A stretch of 64,000 nt of DNA from Nitzschia sp. DOCU1 (Eukaryota; Bacillariophyta; Bacillariophyceae; Bacillariales; Bacillariaceae), in assembly GCA_951394045.1 (NCBI GenBank), contig OX595986.1:124001-188000 (forward strand), read 5' to 3'. The notes beneath the pieces are model-generated. The model saw only the letters and a list, made by a program, of their open reading frames with translations, made no database searches and was not told the origin of the DNA. Numbering within the stretch: position 1 is the stretch's first letter; each line of letters starts with the position of its first letter. The position numbers and the translations under genes are program-made. Below are positions 1-11,177 of the stretch, piece by piece.

Positions 1-46
1 ATAACACCACCTCACGATATCTTTGACAATCAGTACAGACAGTAAC

Positions 47-1605
47 ATGGCAGCCAAACGACGAAGCAGTCATCATCACCCGCAGTCTCCCACGGCTGGC
101 GCCAGCAAGCGCCTCATGGTGCGGCGCATCATCAGCAATACTAACGTGAACTCGATTCACTTGCGAGACGAATCTCAAAACTTGGAGCAACGCCGTCCTT
201 CTGAAGCCATGCGAATGACCGCTTGTGAAATGGCGCGTCAAATGTACATGCAAGACTTTGCTGGCAGTAGTAGTCAACGAATTCTGGAAGAAACGCGAAA
301 ACTGCCCAAGTTTACACCGGAAGAAATCACCAAGGGACCGCTGCTGGGCAGTGGAGGCTTTGGAATTGTCTTTGAAGTCTCCGAGTTTCACATTTCACCA
401 TTGCAAAGTAATGACAATGTCATGCCACCCTGCCCCTCTTCTCCCGCTCTGGAAGGACGCAAGTTTATCGCGGAACATTGCGTGCGCCCTAGTAGTAACA
501 CTAGCAGCAATGCTCAGGAAGCTCGCTATGCCATCAAGACGTTGCGAGCCGACATTTGCTCGGATCAAACCGACTTGTGTCAAGCTCTAGCAGATCTCAA
601 TGTCGAGACGCGAATTCTCAGTTCGATTGAACATCCCAACATTATCAAGTTGCGCGCTATTGGCAAAGGACCCCGATTTCATCAAGAATATTTCATCGTC
701 TTGGATCGTCTCTATGATACTCTAGAAGCGAGAATGCAAAAGTGGAAACACTGCAAGGCGGGCTATAAAGGCCTGGCAGGCAAATGGCGGGATCCGGCAC
801 ATACACATCGTCTCCAACTATGGCGGGATCGTCTATTGGCGGCCTATGATTTGAGTTCCGCCGTAGCCTACTTGCATGAGCATCGCATCATTCATCGAGA
901 TTTAAAGCCACAGAATATTGGATTTGATATTGTAAGTTAGTATTGTGGGGGCTGATGTAGATTCTTCTGGTGGTGGATTATCTCTAACTCTACTACTACT
1001 ACTACTACTTCTACACACAGAGAGATGATATCAAACTATTTGACTTTGGTCTCGCCAAGGAATTGCCACCACCAAGTCAAGCGGACGCCAATTGTCGCTT
1101 TTGCATGAGTGTTTGTGGTTCCATTCGATACATGCCACCGGAAATTGGCATGGATCAACCCTACAATGAAACGTGCGATGTCTATTCTTTGGCGCTGGTG
1201 ATTTGGGAAATGTTTGCCTTGAGACAACCCTTTGACAAGTATACTCACGATGATGACATTGTCAATGCCGTAACTCGACCACCCTATAAACGTCCACTCA
1301 TCAAACAAACATGGCCGACTCCACTTCAAGTCTTGTTGCATCAATCGTGGCATCCTTTACCAGAACGTCGACCGGCCATGAAGGCCGTGGAAGAATGCCT
1401 ACAGAAAGAACTCGTGCAAGCACAAAATGGTAGCACTGATCATTTGGATCATTTACAACGTCGATCGACCTTTGTCTTCCACTCGGAATCGTCAATGTTG
1501 CGCAATCGACTCTTGTCCATGCGATCAGCGGCGGCCACAGCATCGTCACGCAAGAGCCACCAAGATTGGATGGGGCGAGACGATAGTGCCATTGAGGAGG
1601 AATGA
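47..1605 (+). CDS. Protein kinase, paralogue 1 of 3 (two exons)
   Basis: Serine/threonine-type protein kinase, about 489 residues. Exons 47-931 and 1021-1605; the 89-bp intron 932-1020 (GTAAGT...ACACAG) is phase 0 and joins NIGFDI to RDDIKLFDFG. Visible motifs: glycine loop GSGGFG at residues 101-106, the ATP-lysine in YAIK (K164), HRDLKPQN (D285), DFG (D303). The APE motif reads PPE. Between glycine loop and lysine there is an insert of about 55 residues, longer than in ordinary kinases. An RRSTFVF motif follows the kinase domain near the C-terminus. The start is the first ATG (47); the frame is open a little upstream, so a 5' exon outside the window cannot be excluded. It is convergent with the second kinase. 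Substrate and pathway cannot be told from sequence. Confidence 0.85.
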
Positions 1606-2287
1606 CTACTTGTTACAAACGACGGGCATCAACGTTTGAGTACGATTGCGGAGGAGGAATAACAAACTTGGCTTGACTTGGCTTGGCTTGGCTTGGCAAA
1701 CGAGCCACTACGTTTTTGTGTTTATCAAAGTCAATGATTCGTCGTGCGGGAAAGCACCGACGACTATATTATTATAAGCTTGTGACATGCGGGCCGTGTA
1801 TACTTTGCCCCGAACAACAACTACTACTACGAAAGAACCCTGTTATGTGACTCTTGGGTGGAGCGCAGCAGGGGCCGTGTCTGTTCCATGTGAGCTCTGT
1901 AGCTGATGCAGCATTCTATAATACTACTACCCATTAATCTTGAGTGGTCTATAAACTTGCGCTCTACTCTCCTACTCTAGCTACTACTAGCTTAGGAATA
2001 AACTCTTGTCTTGCGGCTGCCTCGATTATGGCTCTACGAGTTAGTAGATGCACTCAAGCTGCATATTACGAAGTCGCGGCAGTTGACGATTGCAAACGTA
2101 AAAGCAATAGTTCGCCCTGATAATAGCCTCATATTTACACCAGCGCCGGAATGTCTTTGCGCACTGAAAGCAAAACTCGTTCTACTGCTAGCTTATTGAG
2201 TCTGTCTACTCTAGTAGAGTAGGTCTAGACGGTGACAAGAAACAAAAACGTAGTTAAAATTATGTAGAAAAATGTGAAGTAGTAGTA
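1606..2287. other. Intergenic region between convergent kinases
   Basis: Shared 3' flank of kinases 1 and 2. It contains a short degenerate TTGGC tandem run around 1666-1697 and many CTACTACTA-type runs. No convincing coding sequence is seen. Confidence 0.6.
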
Positions 2288-4204
2288 TTATAAAGTGCGA
2301 GACGTCTTGGATCGGTGATGAAAGACATGCGTCGATCGTCGTTGGTTATGTTCGAGTCCAGTCTCGTCTCCGTTTCGGAACGAAATACATTCCTTCCGCA
2401 AGATGCGTTCGACATGAATCATTCGAGGTCGTTCGTCTGGATTGCTACTCCAACCTCGTTTCATGAGAATTTGAAGTGGCGTACTAATGACACGTTTCGG
2501 CTGACGTTGTCCTTGACGTCGTCGTTGCCAAAAGGCAAACAAGCAAGACATTGGTGCTGTTGCTGCTGCCGCTGGTCTAGAAGGAGAAGAATCAATGGGT
2601 GGTCGTCGATTTTGCCCCCAGACTTGTTCTTCCAGGTCTTCGACGCTGATGTCGCCATAGGGACGTTCCAGGGCCATGATTTCCCAGAGAAGAATGGCGA
2701 ACGAGAAAGTGTCGCAGGATTCATCATAAGGAAGACCTTTTCCAACCTCGGGTGCCACTAAGAATAGCAGAGAGAACGAAAGAAGCAGTGAGTGAGGATC
2801 GTGTTTGTAGTACTGCAAGAAGTTTCAGCATGTCCGCCGCCAGTGTCCTCTCTACTTACTGTATCGCATCGTTCCACACATGGCTGTTAGGTTGAATCGT
2901 CCATCCTCGTCTGCCCCGACTCTGGGCAAGACTTTGGCAAGCCCAAAGTCAAAAATCTTGATGTCGCCTCGAATATCAAACCCGATGTTGGCTGGCTTGA
3001 GATCTCGATGAATCACACGATTCTTGTGCAAATACGCCAAAGCCGAACTCAAATCGTACGCAGCCACTAATCGAGCTTCATATAATTGATCTCGTTCATA
3101 TCCATCTGGATCACGTCGTAACAACTTTGCCCCGATCCCCCTGAGGCGCTTCGCCTGAAGTTGCCATTTTACTAAACGTTGCTCCAACGTATCATAGAGA
3201 CGATCCAACACGATAAAGAAGCCATCACTTCCTCCGAACGGCCCGCCTTCACAAATGGCTCTCATTTTGATCACATTAGGGTGATTGGTAATGTTTGAAA
3301 GAATCCTAGCCTCAGTGGCCATGTCAAAAATGCCTTGCAAAAGCTTTTCTGGGTCCTCCTGTGTATCTCTTGACAAACACTTGATGGCATACCGCGCATC
3401 GCCTCCGTTACGGAAACAATGATTGGCAATAAAGTCTCGTGATTCCTTGAGAACTTCTTCATCCGCTTCATGATGAAAGCGAGAAGCAGCAGAAGTGGGG
3501 GACGATAAACCGCCAGACAAGCGGCTTACTACAGAGGGAATCCATTTGTTACCGGCGGCAGCAAAGAGAGCCGAGGGCCCGATATTTTCTTGAAGAAAAG
3601 CCCCCAAAGACACAGGCTGACCCTGTTGTCGCGGTGAACCATTGCTACCGGGCTCGGAGGTGGTTAACGATAGTGGCACTTTGGTAGGAGGAGGCGGGTG
3701 AATGCTGGACTTGTTCACCTTCTTTCTAGCAAACGGTGGTGGCCCATTCAAGTGTTGAAAGCCCCGAACTTCACAGACTTCACAAAAGGCTCCCCTACCC
3801 AAGATCTTACCATCCAATACTTGGTGGCGGTAAAACTTGGGGAAGGTATCCGATTTGTCCGGAATCGTTAGGACGGCATCATCAAAGGTTTCATCATAGT
3901 ACTCCTTGGCAACTAACGCCGTCTCTCGGCGAAGGCCCTCTTCTTCATCAAACCTAGTGAACACAGTAGAAGAACTTTCTTCCATATCCACGGGAGCATT
4001 CGCGTAACGCAAGCTGGGCATCTTCGCAAAGGAAAAGTGGCCAGCAGGCGACGATGGATTCTTCAGAGCTCCATTCTCGTTACGAAGTTTGAAGTGAATC
4101 GACTCGTCTGCACACTTGACACTTCGAGCGGAAAGGCCTGAAAAGCAATGGAGTTCTGGGGTTGAATGAATATGAAGAGGGCCGTGAATTGCTGAATTCA
4201 TCAT
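2288..4204 (-). CDS. Protein kinase, paralogue 2 of 3 (two exons)
   Basis: Protein kinase of about 604 residues. Exons 4204-2860 and 2757-2288 with a 102-bp intron (donor GTAAGT, acceptor TTCTTAG) in phase 1, splitting the Met codon of RYMAPE. Motifs: glycine loop GRGAFCEV near residue 135, a 100-residue insert rich in Ser/Pro before RYAIK, HRDLKPANIG, DFGLAK, APE. The tail carries QRRSTHVF, matching the tail motif of its two neighbours. The intron found after NIGFDI in kinases 1 and 3 is absent here; the coding sequence runs straight through. The start at 4204 is the first ATG of the open frame, giving a 100-residue N-terminal region without recognisable domain. Confidence 0.85.
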
Positions 4205-5452
4205 GATCCAGATGGTGGGTTTGTTGTGTAATTTCGCGTGAAACAGGCAATAGATCCTTAAGAGAAGTTAATCAATAAAGATTTGGGAAAAGATCAACAC
4301 GACTTTGAACACGCTAGCAGTGACACCAATGTAATACAATACGATTGCAACTGGGTCAAGCTACTAAGCAGCAATGAGCAGCCAAGCGAGGGAAAGCAAC
4401 GACAGAAGATTCTATCGATAATCAGAACACCCCGCACCACTTTCCAAAATGCATGGAAAATCGCTTTTCGCAAAAAGGGTTCACTTTGGTACGGTCGATA
4501 GGCTTATCCCACGCGACAAAATGCGCATGCAAAGAATTTTGCATAAGGCGAACTTCCAGCACTACGGGTTGCTATCGGTACCGGTATGAGTCAAACCAAA
4601 CGCCAACGAAAACCAGTCTGATGACGTATGTACATTTATCACTTTACCAGTATAAGCCCATTCCCCAAAGAATCATCCACAAAGTCCAAGGATTCTCTTC
4701 TATTCCAATCGTTGAGGCTATACTCATAAATCTATCCGGTAGTAGATAGCCTCTATTGTTGGAAGTTGAAGCCACGGAGCTAACTGCACTTATAAGGCTT
4801 TTAATGCCAAACTGCATGCAATGTTACTTATGCCAAAGTGGTCGCGAACCTGGAAGATCTTTAAATCTACCCAAACGTCTTTCTCATACACAAAATGTCG
4901 GCGGAACCTCTCTCTCTCGAAAAGGCCTTTTGGCGGCATATCTTGCCTTCCCGGTTCAATTTCTGGTCGATTGGGTCAAATCAAATGCAAGGTTTACTCG
5001 AAACAGTCATTTTCTTGGGCAATGGACGGACGGTAGCTTTACAGTTTAGTAGAGTAGCTTAAACTAGCTAGCTTCTACCTAGCTAGATGTAGAAAGACCC
5101 TCTTCGCTGCTATTGTTCATATACGAACCTCTAACTAGTCCTGCTTCCAAGAGCTTGTTCGTGGTGGGTTAAGATTAAGATTCCGTGCATTCTTCTTTCG
5201 CCGCACCGGCCGGGGGGCACCAGCAGCAGAATGACATAGAGACGATCTGCCGATAGCAGCAGGTAGTTCCTTTCGCACCCGAGTGTCCTACCGCAGGTGG
5301 GTTCAATATCGAGCGGCGAGGCCATTGCAATAGGCGGGCATCACACCCTGAATCAAAAATAGAAAATCTTTATAATTACTCGTACGCGTATCAAAATTGA
5401 TGCAAACTGCTGGATCGCCGTATTGAGTGGATGATATCTCGCTGGATGGTAT
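4205..5452. other. Intergenic region between kinases 2 and 3
   Basis: Contains the upstream region of kinase 2 and the 3' flank of kinase 3. A TACCGGTA palindrome lies at 4579-4586. Short open frames show no domain or codon pattern that I can support. Confidence 0.5.
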
Positions 5453-7730
5453 TCAGCCAATAGTTATCGATTGGTCGTCGTCATCCTTATTATCGTCTTC
5501 TTCTCCATCATCCAGGGTGATAGAAGGGTCGATTTCAAAGACAAAGGTACTTCGGCGGCTCTGATGCGTCAAGCGGCGTCCGCTGGCCTCGTTTCTTGTT
5601 GTGCTGCATTGGAACGAAGAGGATTTGGAATCAGAAAACATTTGTCGTCGACTCGAATCATCAAATGTGGATCTGCTGCTTCTGTTAAACATCGTCAGGC
5701 TGCTGGTTCGTCTGGGCGATAAAAAGCTTCGCATGGAAGAATTGGACGCCTCCAACGAGGGTGGTGGTGATGGCGTCCTTAGCGATGGCGCGGGGGCTAA
5801 GGCTCTCCCATGGGAACTGTCATCCAAGTATTCGGATGTTGTAGCAAGACTATCAGCATGGAACGTTTTGGCTGCTTCTTGTGAAGTCTTTCCAAGAACG
5901 ACAATTTGCTGAAGCGTCGATTCTACTTCCTTCATATCAGGACGTTCATTCCATTTGTGGAGCCAGCACATTTCCACTAGCTTTCGAAGACTAGGAGAAA
6001 AGTTTTGGTACACAGTCCGACTTTTGAATCGCATTGAGGGTCGTTCCAACTTTCCTCGCCAAACGCATTGAAAAAAGTAATCGAGGGTACTAGCTCGCTT
6101 GGTCTTTCCAAACGGTGTAGCTTTGAGAGACATGATTTGCCAGAAGACAATCCCAAACGAATATACATCGCATTGCTGTGTATAAGGTTGACCCAAAGCA
6201 ACCTCAGGTGCCACTGCAGCAAAAACGTGTGAGATGAGAGCGTTGTTGTAAGGCATGGAAGATAACAAACCAAAACTTACTGTATCGCGGGGTGCCCACC
6301 ATACGGGTTAGTTTCCAACCAGATGTCTCGTCTTCACTAGGACTAGCAGGAATCTCCTTGCCGAGTCCAAAATCAAAAATCTTGATATCGTTTCGCTGTC
6401 AAGGGAAAAGTATAAAAGTACGTTAGATATCATGGGCAACAACGATAACGAACAGTCAGAGAGCAATCCAGGCAGTACGTACAATATCGAAGCCAATATT
6501 GCTTGGCTTAATGTCTCGATGCATGATGCGATGTTTGTGCAGATGAGCTATTGCCGATGCCAAGTCGTAGGCAGCCCATACTTGATCGTGGAATAAATGG
6601 GTAGCTTCTTCGTGGGCGGAGAGAGCATTCTTGCGGGGCGACAGAAGAGATCTAACCAAGTTCCTTTGCGAATCCAGCGACTTGGCCTTTTGTTGCCATT
6701 GGGACAAACGTTGTTCCAAAGTTGCACACAGACGATCGATCACAATGAAATAGTCTGGGTTGAATCGATCTCCAGCTGCCACGGCACGTAGCTTGATCAC
6801 ATTAGGATGATGTGGTAAACTAGAGAGGAACTTGGTTTCCAAATTCAAGTCCGCCAGGCCCTGTAGTAGCTTCTTGGGCTGGTCAACCACATCCTTTCGT
6901 AGGTGCTTGATAACATAGCGGGCATCTCCAGACTCCCTATAACAATGTTGTACAACGAAATTGCGTCGATCTTCAGCCTTTTGTGCCTTGGATTTATGTC
7001 GAGTGTTACCGCCGGCTCCGAACGAAGACAAGGACTTGGCGGAGGCATCTCTGGACTTGGCGGAGGCATCTCTGAAGTTATCCTCAGTAATAGAAGCGTC
7101 ACCTTCTTCCTCTATTCCTTCCGAGAGAGACGAAGGGGAATTGCTGCATCGCGTGGTCGTGGTAGTGTTTCTGGGAGGTTGCAGTCGAAAGCCATTGATT
7201 TGTACGACAACACCAGTCGTGCCCCTACCCAAGAATTTTCCGTGCAAAATTTCTTCTTTTTTGAAATGAGGTAATCGGCTAGAAAGATCCCGGATCTCGT
7301 TGCAGCGAAAGTCTTCTTCAAATTGCTGCCGGGCTTGTTCACAAGCGAGGTCTTGTTCTTTCCGAAGATTCCCAGCTAAACTCTTTGCATCGGGTTTTGG
7401 AGAAGAAGAAGTAACATTCGCCAGAGACGTAAAGGAAGAGTGGAAGAGGCTGAAAGCGCTAGCGTGAAGATCCCGCTCGGCAAATGCTTCCATATCTTCA
7501 TCCTCCAGTCCACGGATGTGAATGCTCGCACTAACATCGGCGGTGGACAAGGCCCCCGAAGGCGTATCCTCTTGTTTACCGACTAAACTGCCGAAAAAAC
7601 CTTTCCTGATTCGAGTGTTCGGCGTCCAGTCCTCGTCGCACAGGGGAGGTGGAGGAGGAACCGGAGGTCCATCTTCTTGATGACTCTCGATGACAGTCAT
7701 GTTAGTGGTGTAATCACTATCCATGCCCAT
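5453..7730 (-). CDS. Protein kinase, paralogue 3 of 3 (three exons)
   Basis: Protein kinase of about 707 residues. Exons 7730-6483, 6395-6281 and 6213-5453; introns of 87 and 67 bp. The first intron is phase 0 after NIGFDI (as in kinase 1), the second phase 1 inside RYMAPE (as in kinase 2). The short middle exon encodes RNDIKIFDFGLGKE through the activation segment. Motifs: glycine loop GRGTTGVV near residue 167, an insert of about 100 residues with a duplicated RDASAKS unit, RYVIKHL, HRDIKPSN, DFG, MAPEV. A 220-residue Ser-rich tail ends with RRSTFVFEID followed by an acidic stretch. The ATG at 7730 in ACCATGGGC was chosen over an upstream TTG. Confidence 0.85.
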
Positions 7731-8404
7731 GGTGAGAATGTCAAAGAGAAATGACCACTTTACACGCGGAGTGTTTCGTGGTGGATGTGTTGAATGTGAT
7801 GATGGCAGCAAATAAAGAGTTTCACGTTTCCATGCATGCCGATCCTGCTATGCTGGTTTTGGCGGATAGATGTCCTCAGAACCGGTAGGTGGTTCTCGTT
7901 CGAAACTACAGTACTGACGCGATAGCGCGATCGTAATTTACGTATCCTTCTTGAACGAACATATGGCCAGTTGACGAAGGCAAGAGAACGCATCCGTCGG
8001 CATTCTTATTGCCCCCAATTGCCCAATCGGAGGCTATGGAACATTGACACACGATCACAACAGGTGTCCACGAAAGTCGGAGATGGTACAGACACTCAGT
8101 CAGTACCAGCACACTTGAGGGCCATTCTCGCAAGATCGACCGTGACATCACGAACGTACGTTGCTTCCCGTCCGCGAGACGGAAGAAACAACCTTCTTCG
8201 CTAAAAGGTCTCGCTCGCCACGCTCTCCTCAGCCAGACATCGTCTACAGTATTTGATTCCACCGATCCAAACGGCATAGTAGCAACGGACAGACGATCAG
8301 ACGATCGATAGTTGGCGGCACAGACTGTCTCGAAGTCGTTTTCTTCCCATCGATCTTGGATACAATCGCATTTCCTTCACGCTTATCCTTCCTTCAACTC
8401 CACC
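7731..8404. promoter_or_regulatory. Divergent upstream region of kinase 3 and the DGAT2-like gene
   Basis: 674 bp between two divergently transcribed starts (7730 on minus, 8405 on plus). It must hold both promoters and 5' leaders. I see no defined motif that I could assign to a factor. Confidence 0.5.
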
Positions 8405-9550
8405 ATGACGACCGCTCCTAGCAAAACGTTCTATAAGCTGAATATGGGCACATTGCCCGACGAGTTGTACTTTGATGAAGTTCCCGTCGACAAATGGCTG
8501 GCCTTGGCGGAAGCTTCGCCTCGCAGATTCCCGCCCCACAGTCTCAACAAATTGGTGCCTCTGGAACGAGTTGTGGAAGTCGAAAGGATTCTAGGAATCG
8601 CCATTTGGATGATTGGCAATGTCCTTCCTTTTGCCCTGCCGCCCTTGATGGTGGGGTCAATCGTTTCCACCGTGGCGCGCTACGCACTGGCCATGTTCCT
8701 TGCCTATGTGATCATCCTCTTTGGGATTCACAACATTTTCTACACGCCCTATTTCTTGAAGCGATACAAGCGTTCGAATATCATGTCCAACAATGTCCGG
8801 GACAATCAATATCTCTTTACAGAACGCAACACTTGTAAATATCTCAATACGGTCATGGTATGGCCTGATACTCTGCATCGAGGCGGCAAATTCCAAGACA
8901 AACCTGTCATTTTTTGTTTGGTGCCCCACGGTGTCGCTCCCTTTGGTGCCACGGCATATCCCATGTGGGGCAAACTCTGGTCGACCAAATTATGTCATTG
9001 GACGTGTGCACCAGTCGTCTTACAGTTGCCCTTTATTGGATACTTTATGCGAAAAATTGGTTATATTCCGGCCAAATCCAAACAAATTTTGGAAACTCTG
9101 ACCAAAAAGGAAGAGTCCGTGGGAGTCTTTTTGGATGGCATTGCCGGAATGTTTCAAGGGGCCGAAGAACGTGCCTATCTCAAAAAGCGCAAGGGAATTG
9201 TCAAAATCGCGTTGCGAGCAGGTGCTCCCATTATACCCGTATATGGCTTTGGTCACACTGCCACCTACACGGTCCTGGTAGATCCCTTTGGTATTTTGGA
9301 GTTTTTGTCGAATCACCTCCAAACGTCGCTCACTCCATTTTTTGGTCGATGGGGCTGGTTTTTGGGACCACCTAGACGTGTGCCCGTCACTCTATGTTTG
9401 GGCGAACCGATTGAATGCCCTGCCATTGCGGAACCGACCGACGACGATGTGAACAAGTACCATGCACAAATGATTGCGGGCTTTCAACAAGTCTTTGATC
9501 AACATAAGGAAGCCTATGGATGGGGTGACAAGACTTTGAAGATTGTATAA
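8405..9550 (+). CDS. DGAT2-family diacylglycerol acyltransferase
   Basis: Acyl-CoA:diacylglycerol/monoacylglycerol acyltransferase family (PF03982), 381 residues, expected in the ER where it makes the last step of triacylglycerol synthesis. No intron. A hydrophobic hairpin of two membrane segments covers about residues 62-116. The catalytic motif is VPHGVAPFG (His175), where animal and fungal DGAT2 have HPHG. The later conserved blocks are present: IGYIPA, a GGIAEM-like block (DGIAGMF), RKGIVKIALRAGAPIIPVYGFG and LGEPIECP near the C-terminus. The ATG at 8405 lies in CACCATGACG; the frame extends upstream only from a TTG. The exact substrate (DAG, MAG or another acceptor) is not decided by sequence. 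Confidence 0.9.
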   Translation: MTTAPSKTFYKLNMGTLPDELYFDEVPVDKWLALAEASPRRFPPHSLNKLVPLERVVEVERILGIAIWMIGNVLPFALPPLMVGSIVSTVARYALAMFLAYVIILFGIHNIFYTPYFLKRYKRSNIMSNNVRDNQYLFTERNTCKYLNTVMVWPDTLHRGGKFQDKPVIFCLVPHGVAPFGATAYPMWGKLWSTKLCHWTCAPVVLQLPFIGYFMRKIGYIPAKSKQILETLTKKEESVGVFLDGIAGMFQGAEERAYLKKRKGIVKIALRAGAPIIPVYGFGHTATYTVLVDPFGILEFLSNHLQTSLTPFFGRWGWFLGPPRRVPVTLCLGEPIECPAIAEPTDDDVNKYHAQMIAGFQQVFDQHKEAYGWGDKTLKIV

Positions 9551-11177
9551 CAAAGAAAGGTATTATAAGAGTCGTCGATAGCGCACTTATTGATTGCTGT
9601 GCTCTACTCTATTAGTAGCTAGTCGCTACTAGTGATGGTAGTAGACTAGAGGTCGCACCAGGCACTCCGGGTTGCTACAGCACTGAATGGTAGTTTTGGG
9701 ATACTAGCCATACCTTTGCTTATTCTATTCTGTCACATCAGCAGCAAAACGATTACTCGTTGCGTTTGGCGCGGCCCACTGGAATATTGTTCTAGCAACT
9801 GATCCTCTTGTTTTCCATGCATACAACTTAAAAGGAGGTCGCACAACAAGACGTAGGTACAACTATCACTTCCATACATGCCTGTCTGTCTGCTTGACCA
9901 CATGCCCACCACGCAATCGTTGCATAGTTGGCTGGTGGGGGGGGACGCCCTGCTTGACGACTACTCTACTAGTGTAAAGCACAAGAAGGAAGACGGTTCT
10001 CCACCATGGTAGGACGAGAGTCTCCCAACAATCCTACCGATTTCCAATCTTCTCCATGATGATGATGATGATAATGCTAGTTCGATCGAAACAATGTCGA
10101 CTGGCGTCCTTCGTTAGGAGTACTAAGGAAAAAAGGCCGAGGACAATGCCACTAGTAGTAGGACGCGTCGTCTTCGTCGTCGTCATGATACGGGCATATT
10201 GTGGTTTTCATTCTAGCACATTTTGTCGACCACGTGCAGCCTGGCTAGGCTCATACTGCCGAATCGGCTGCAACAGCCTCGGTCATCGTCGAGGGAGTGG
10301 AACACGAAGAAAAATCGGCTTGCTGTAGAAGTATGAATTAGCGAGCTGCTGCTGATGGCATACAAGTGCGCACTCTTTATTAATGGAGAATGAAAAGAGA
10401 GAACACGAAGAAAAATCGGCTTTCGCATCATGCAGTAGTCGTAGTAGCGAGCTGATTGCTGCTGCTGGCATACAAGTGCGCACTCTTTATAAATGGAGAA
10501 TGAAAAGAGAGAGGCCGCCGTAGCGGCGATGGTCGTCTTCCATGGCGCTTTCTTCGATTCGATATCCTTACACCGACGATGAGGACATCCTTTGCCGATG
10601 CAAGCCCAAAAATATAGTCAAAGATCGCGAAGAGGGTCATTTCGTGCCAATGCTGTCTGTCTGTCTTTCGCCCGCCCGACTGACTGTTACTACGAGGTCG
10701 GATTGAAGTTTGGCTCGAAAAGCACGGCCGACGAATTTTGCAACAAATCCGTTCTGCCAATCAGCCAATCAACGTTTGGCGTTGACTTGGTTGTCGTCCT
10801 TCGTCAGGTTCCCAAGCTTCGTTCTTCGCTCCTTCCTCTCCCTTCGCTCTCTTGCGTCGTCGTCAACGAAAGTCGACAATAATAATCTGTCAACCCTTCT
10901 TCCTGACAACCAGTCAGTCAACTCCTCTCCTTTCGGTTGTAATCCCACCACCAGAGCAGGTTGTCAACAGCTGTCTGGCTAGAGTGCTATTGCTATTGCT
11001 AGAGTGCTGTTATTATAATTGTCAGCCCGTGCTAGTTCGTCTTCGTGTTTTGAGCCGACGACTTTTAAGTGCCAAAGTGCCAATCACACCCAAAAAAGCG
11101 AGTGCCAATCCATCAACAAACTCACACACACGAGCACACAAAATACAAAACAAACAAAAAAACAAAAAACAGACAAA
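9551..11177. other. Intergenic region with a local duplication
   Basis: No supported gene in 1.6 kb. It holds the 100-110-bp tandem duplication listed at 10300-10511, an ATGATGATG run near 10056, and the promoter and A-rich leader of the double P-loop gene. Confidence 0.5.
10300..10511 (+). repeat. Two-copy tandem duplication, about 101 and 111 bp
   Basis: Copy 1 is 10300-10400 and copy 2 is 10401-10511. Each starts with GAACACGAAGAAAAATCGGC and ends with a block containing GGCATACAAGTGCGCACTC and TGGAGAATGAAAAGAGAGA. The centres have diverged by indels. It is noncoding as far as I can see. Confidence 0.8.

Noticed and set aside
2011..2199. 62-codon plus-strand frame between kinases
   Set aside because: Too short, no motif, in 3' flanking DNA.
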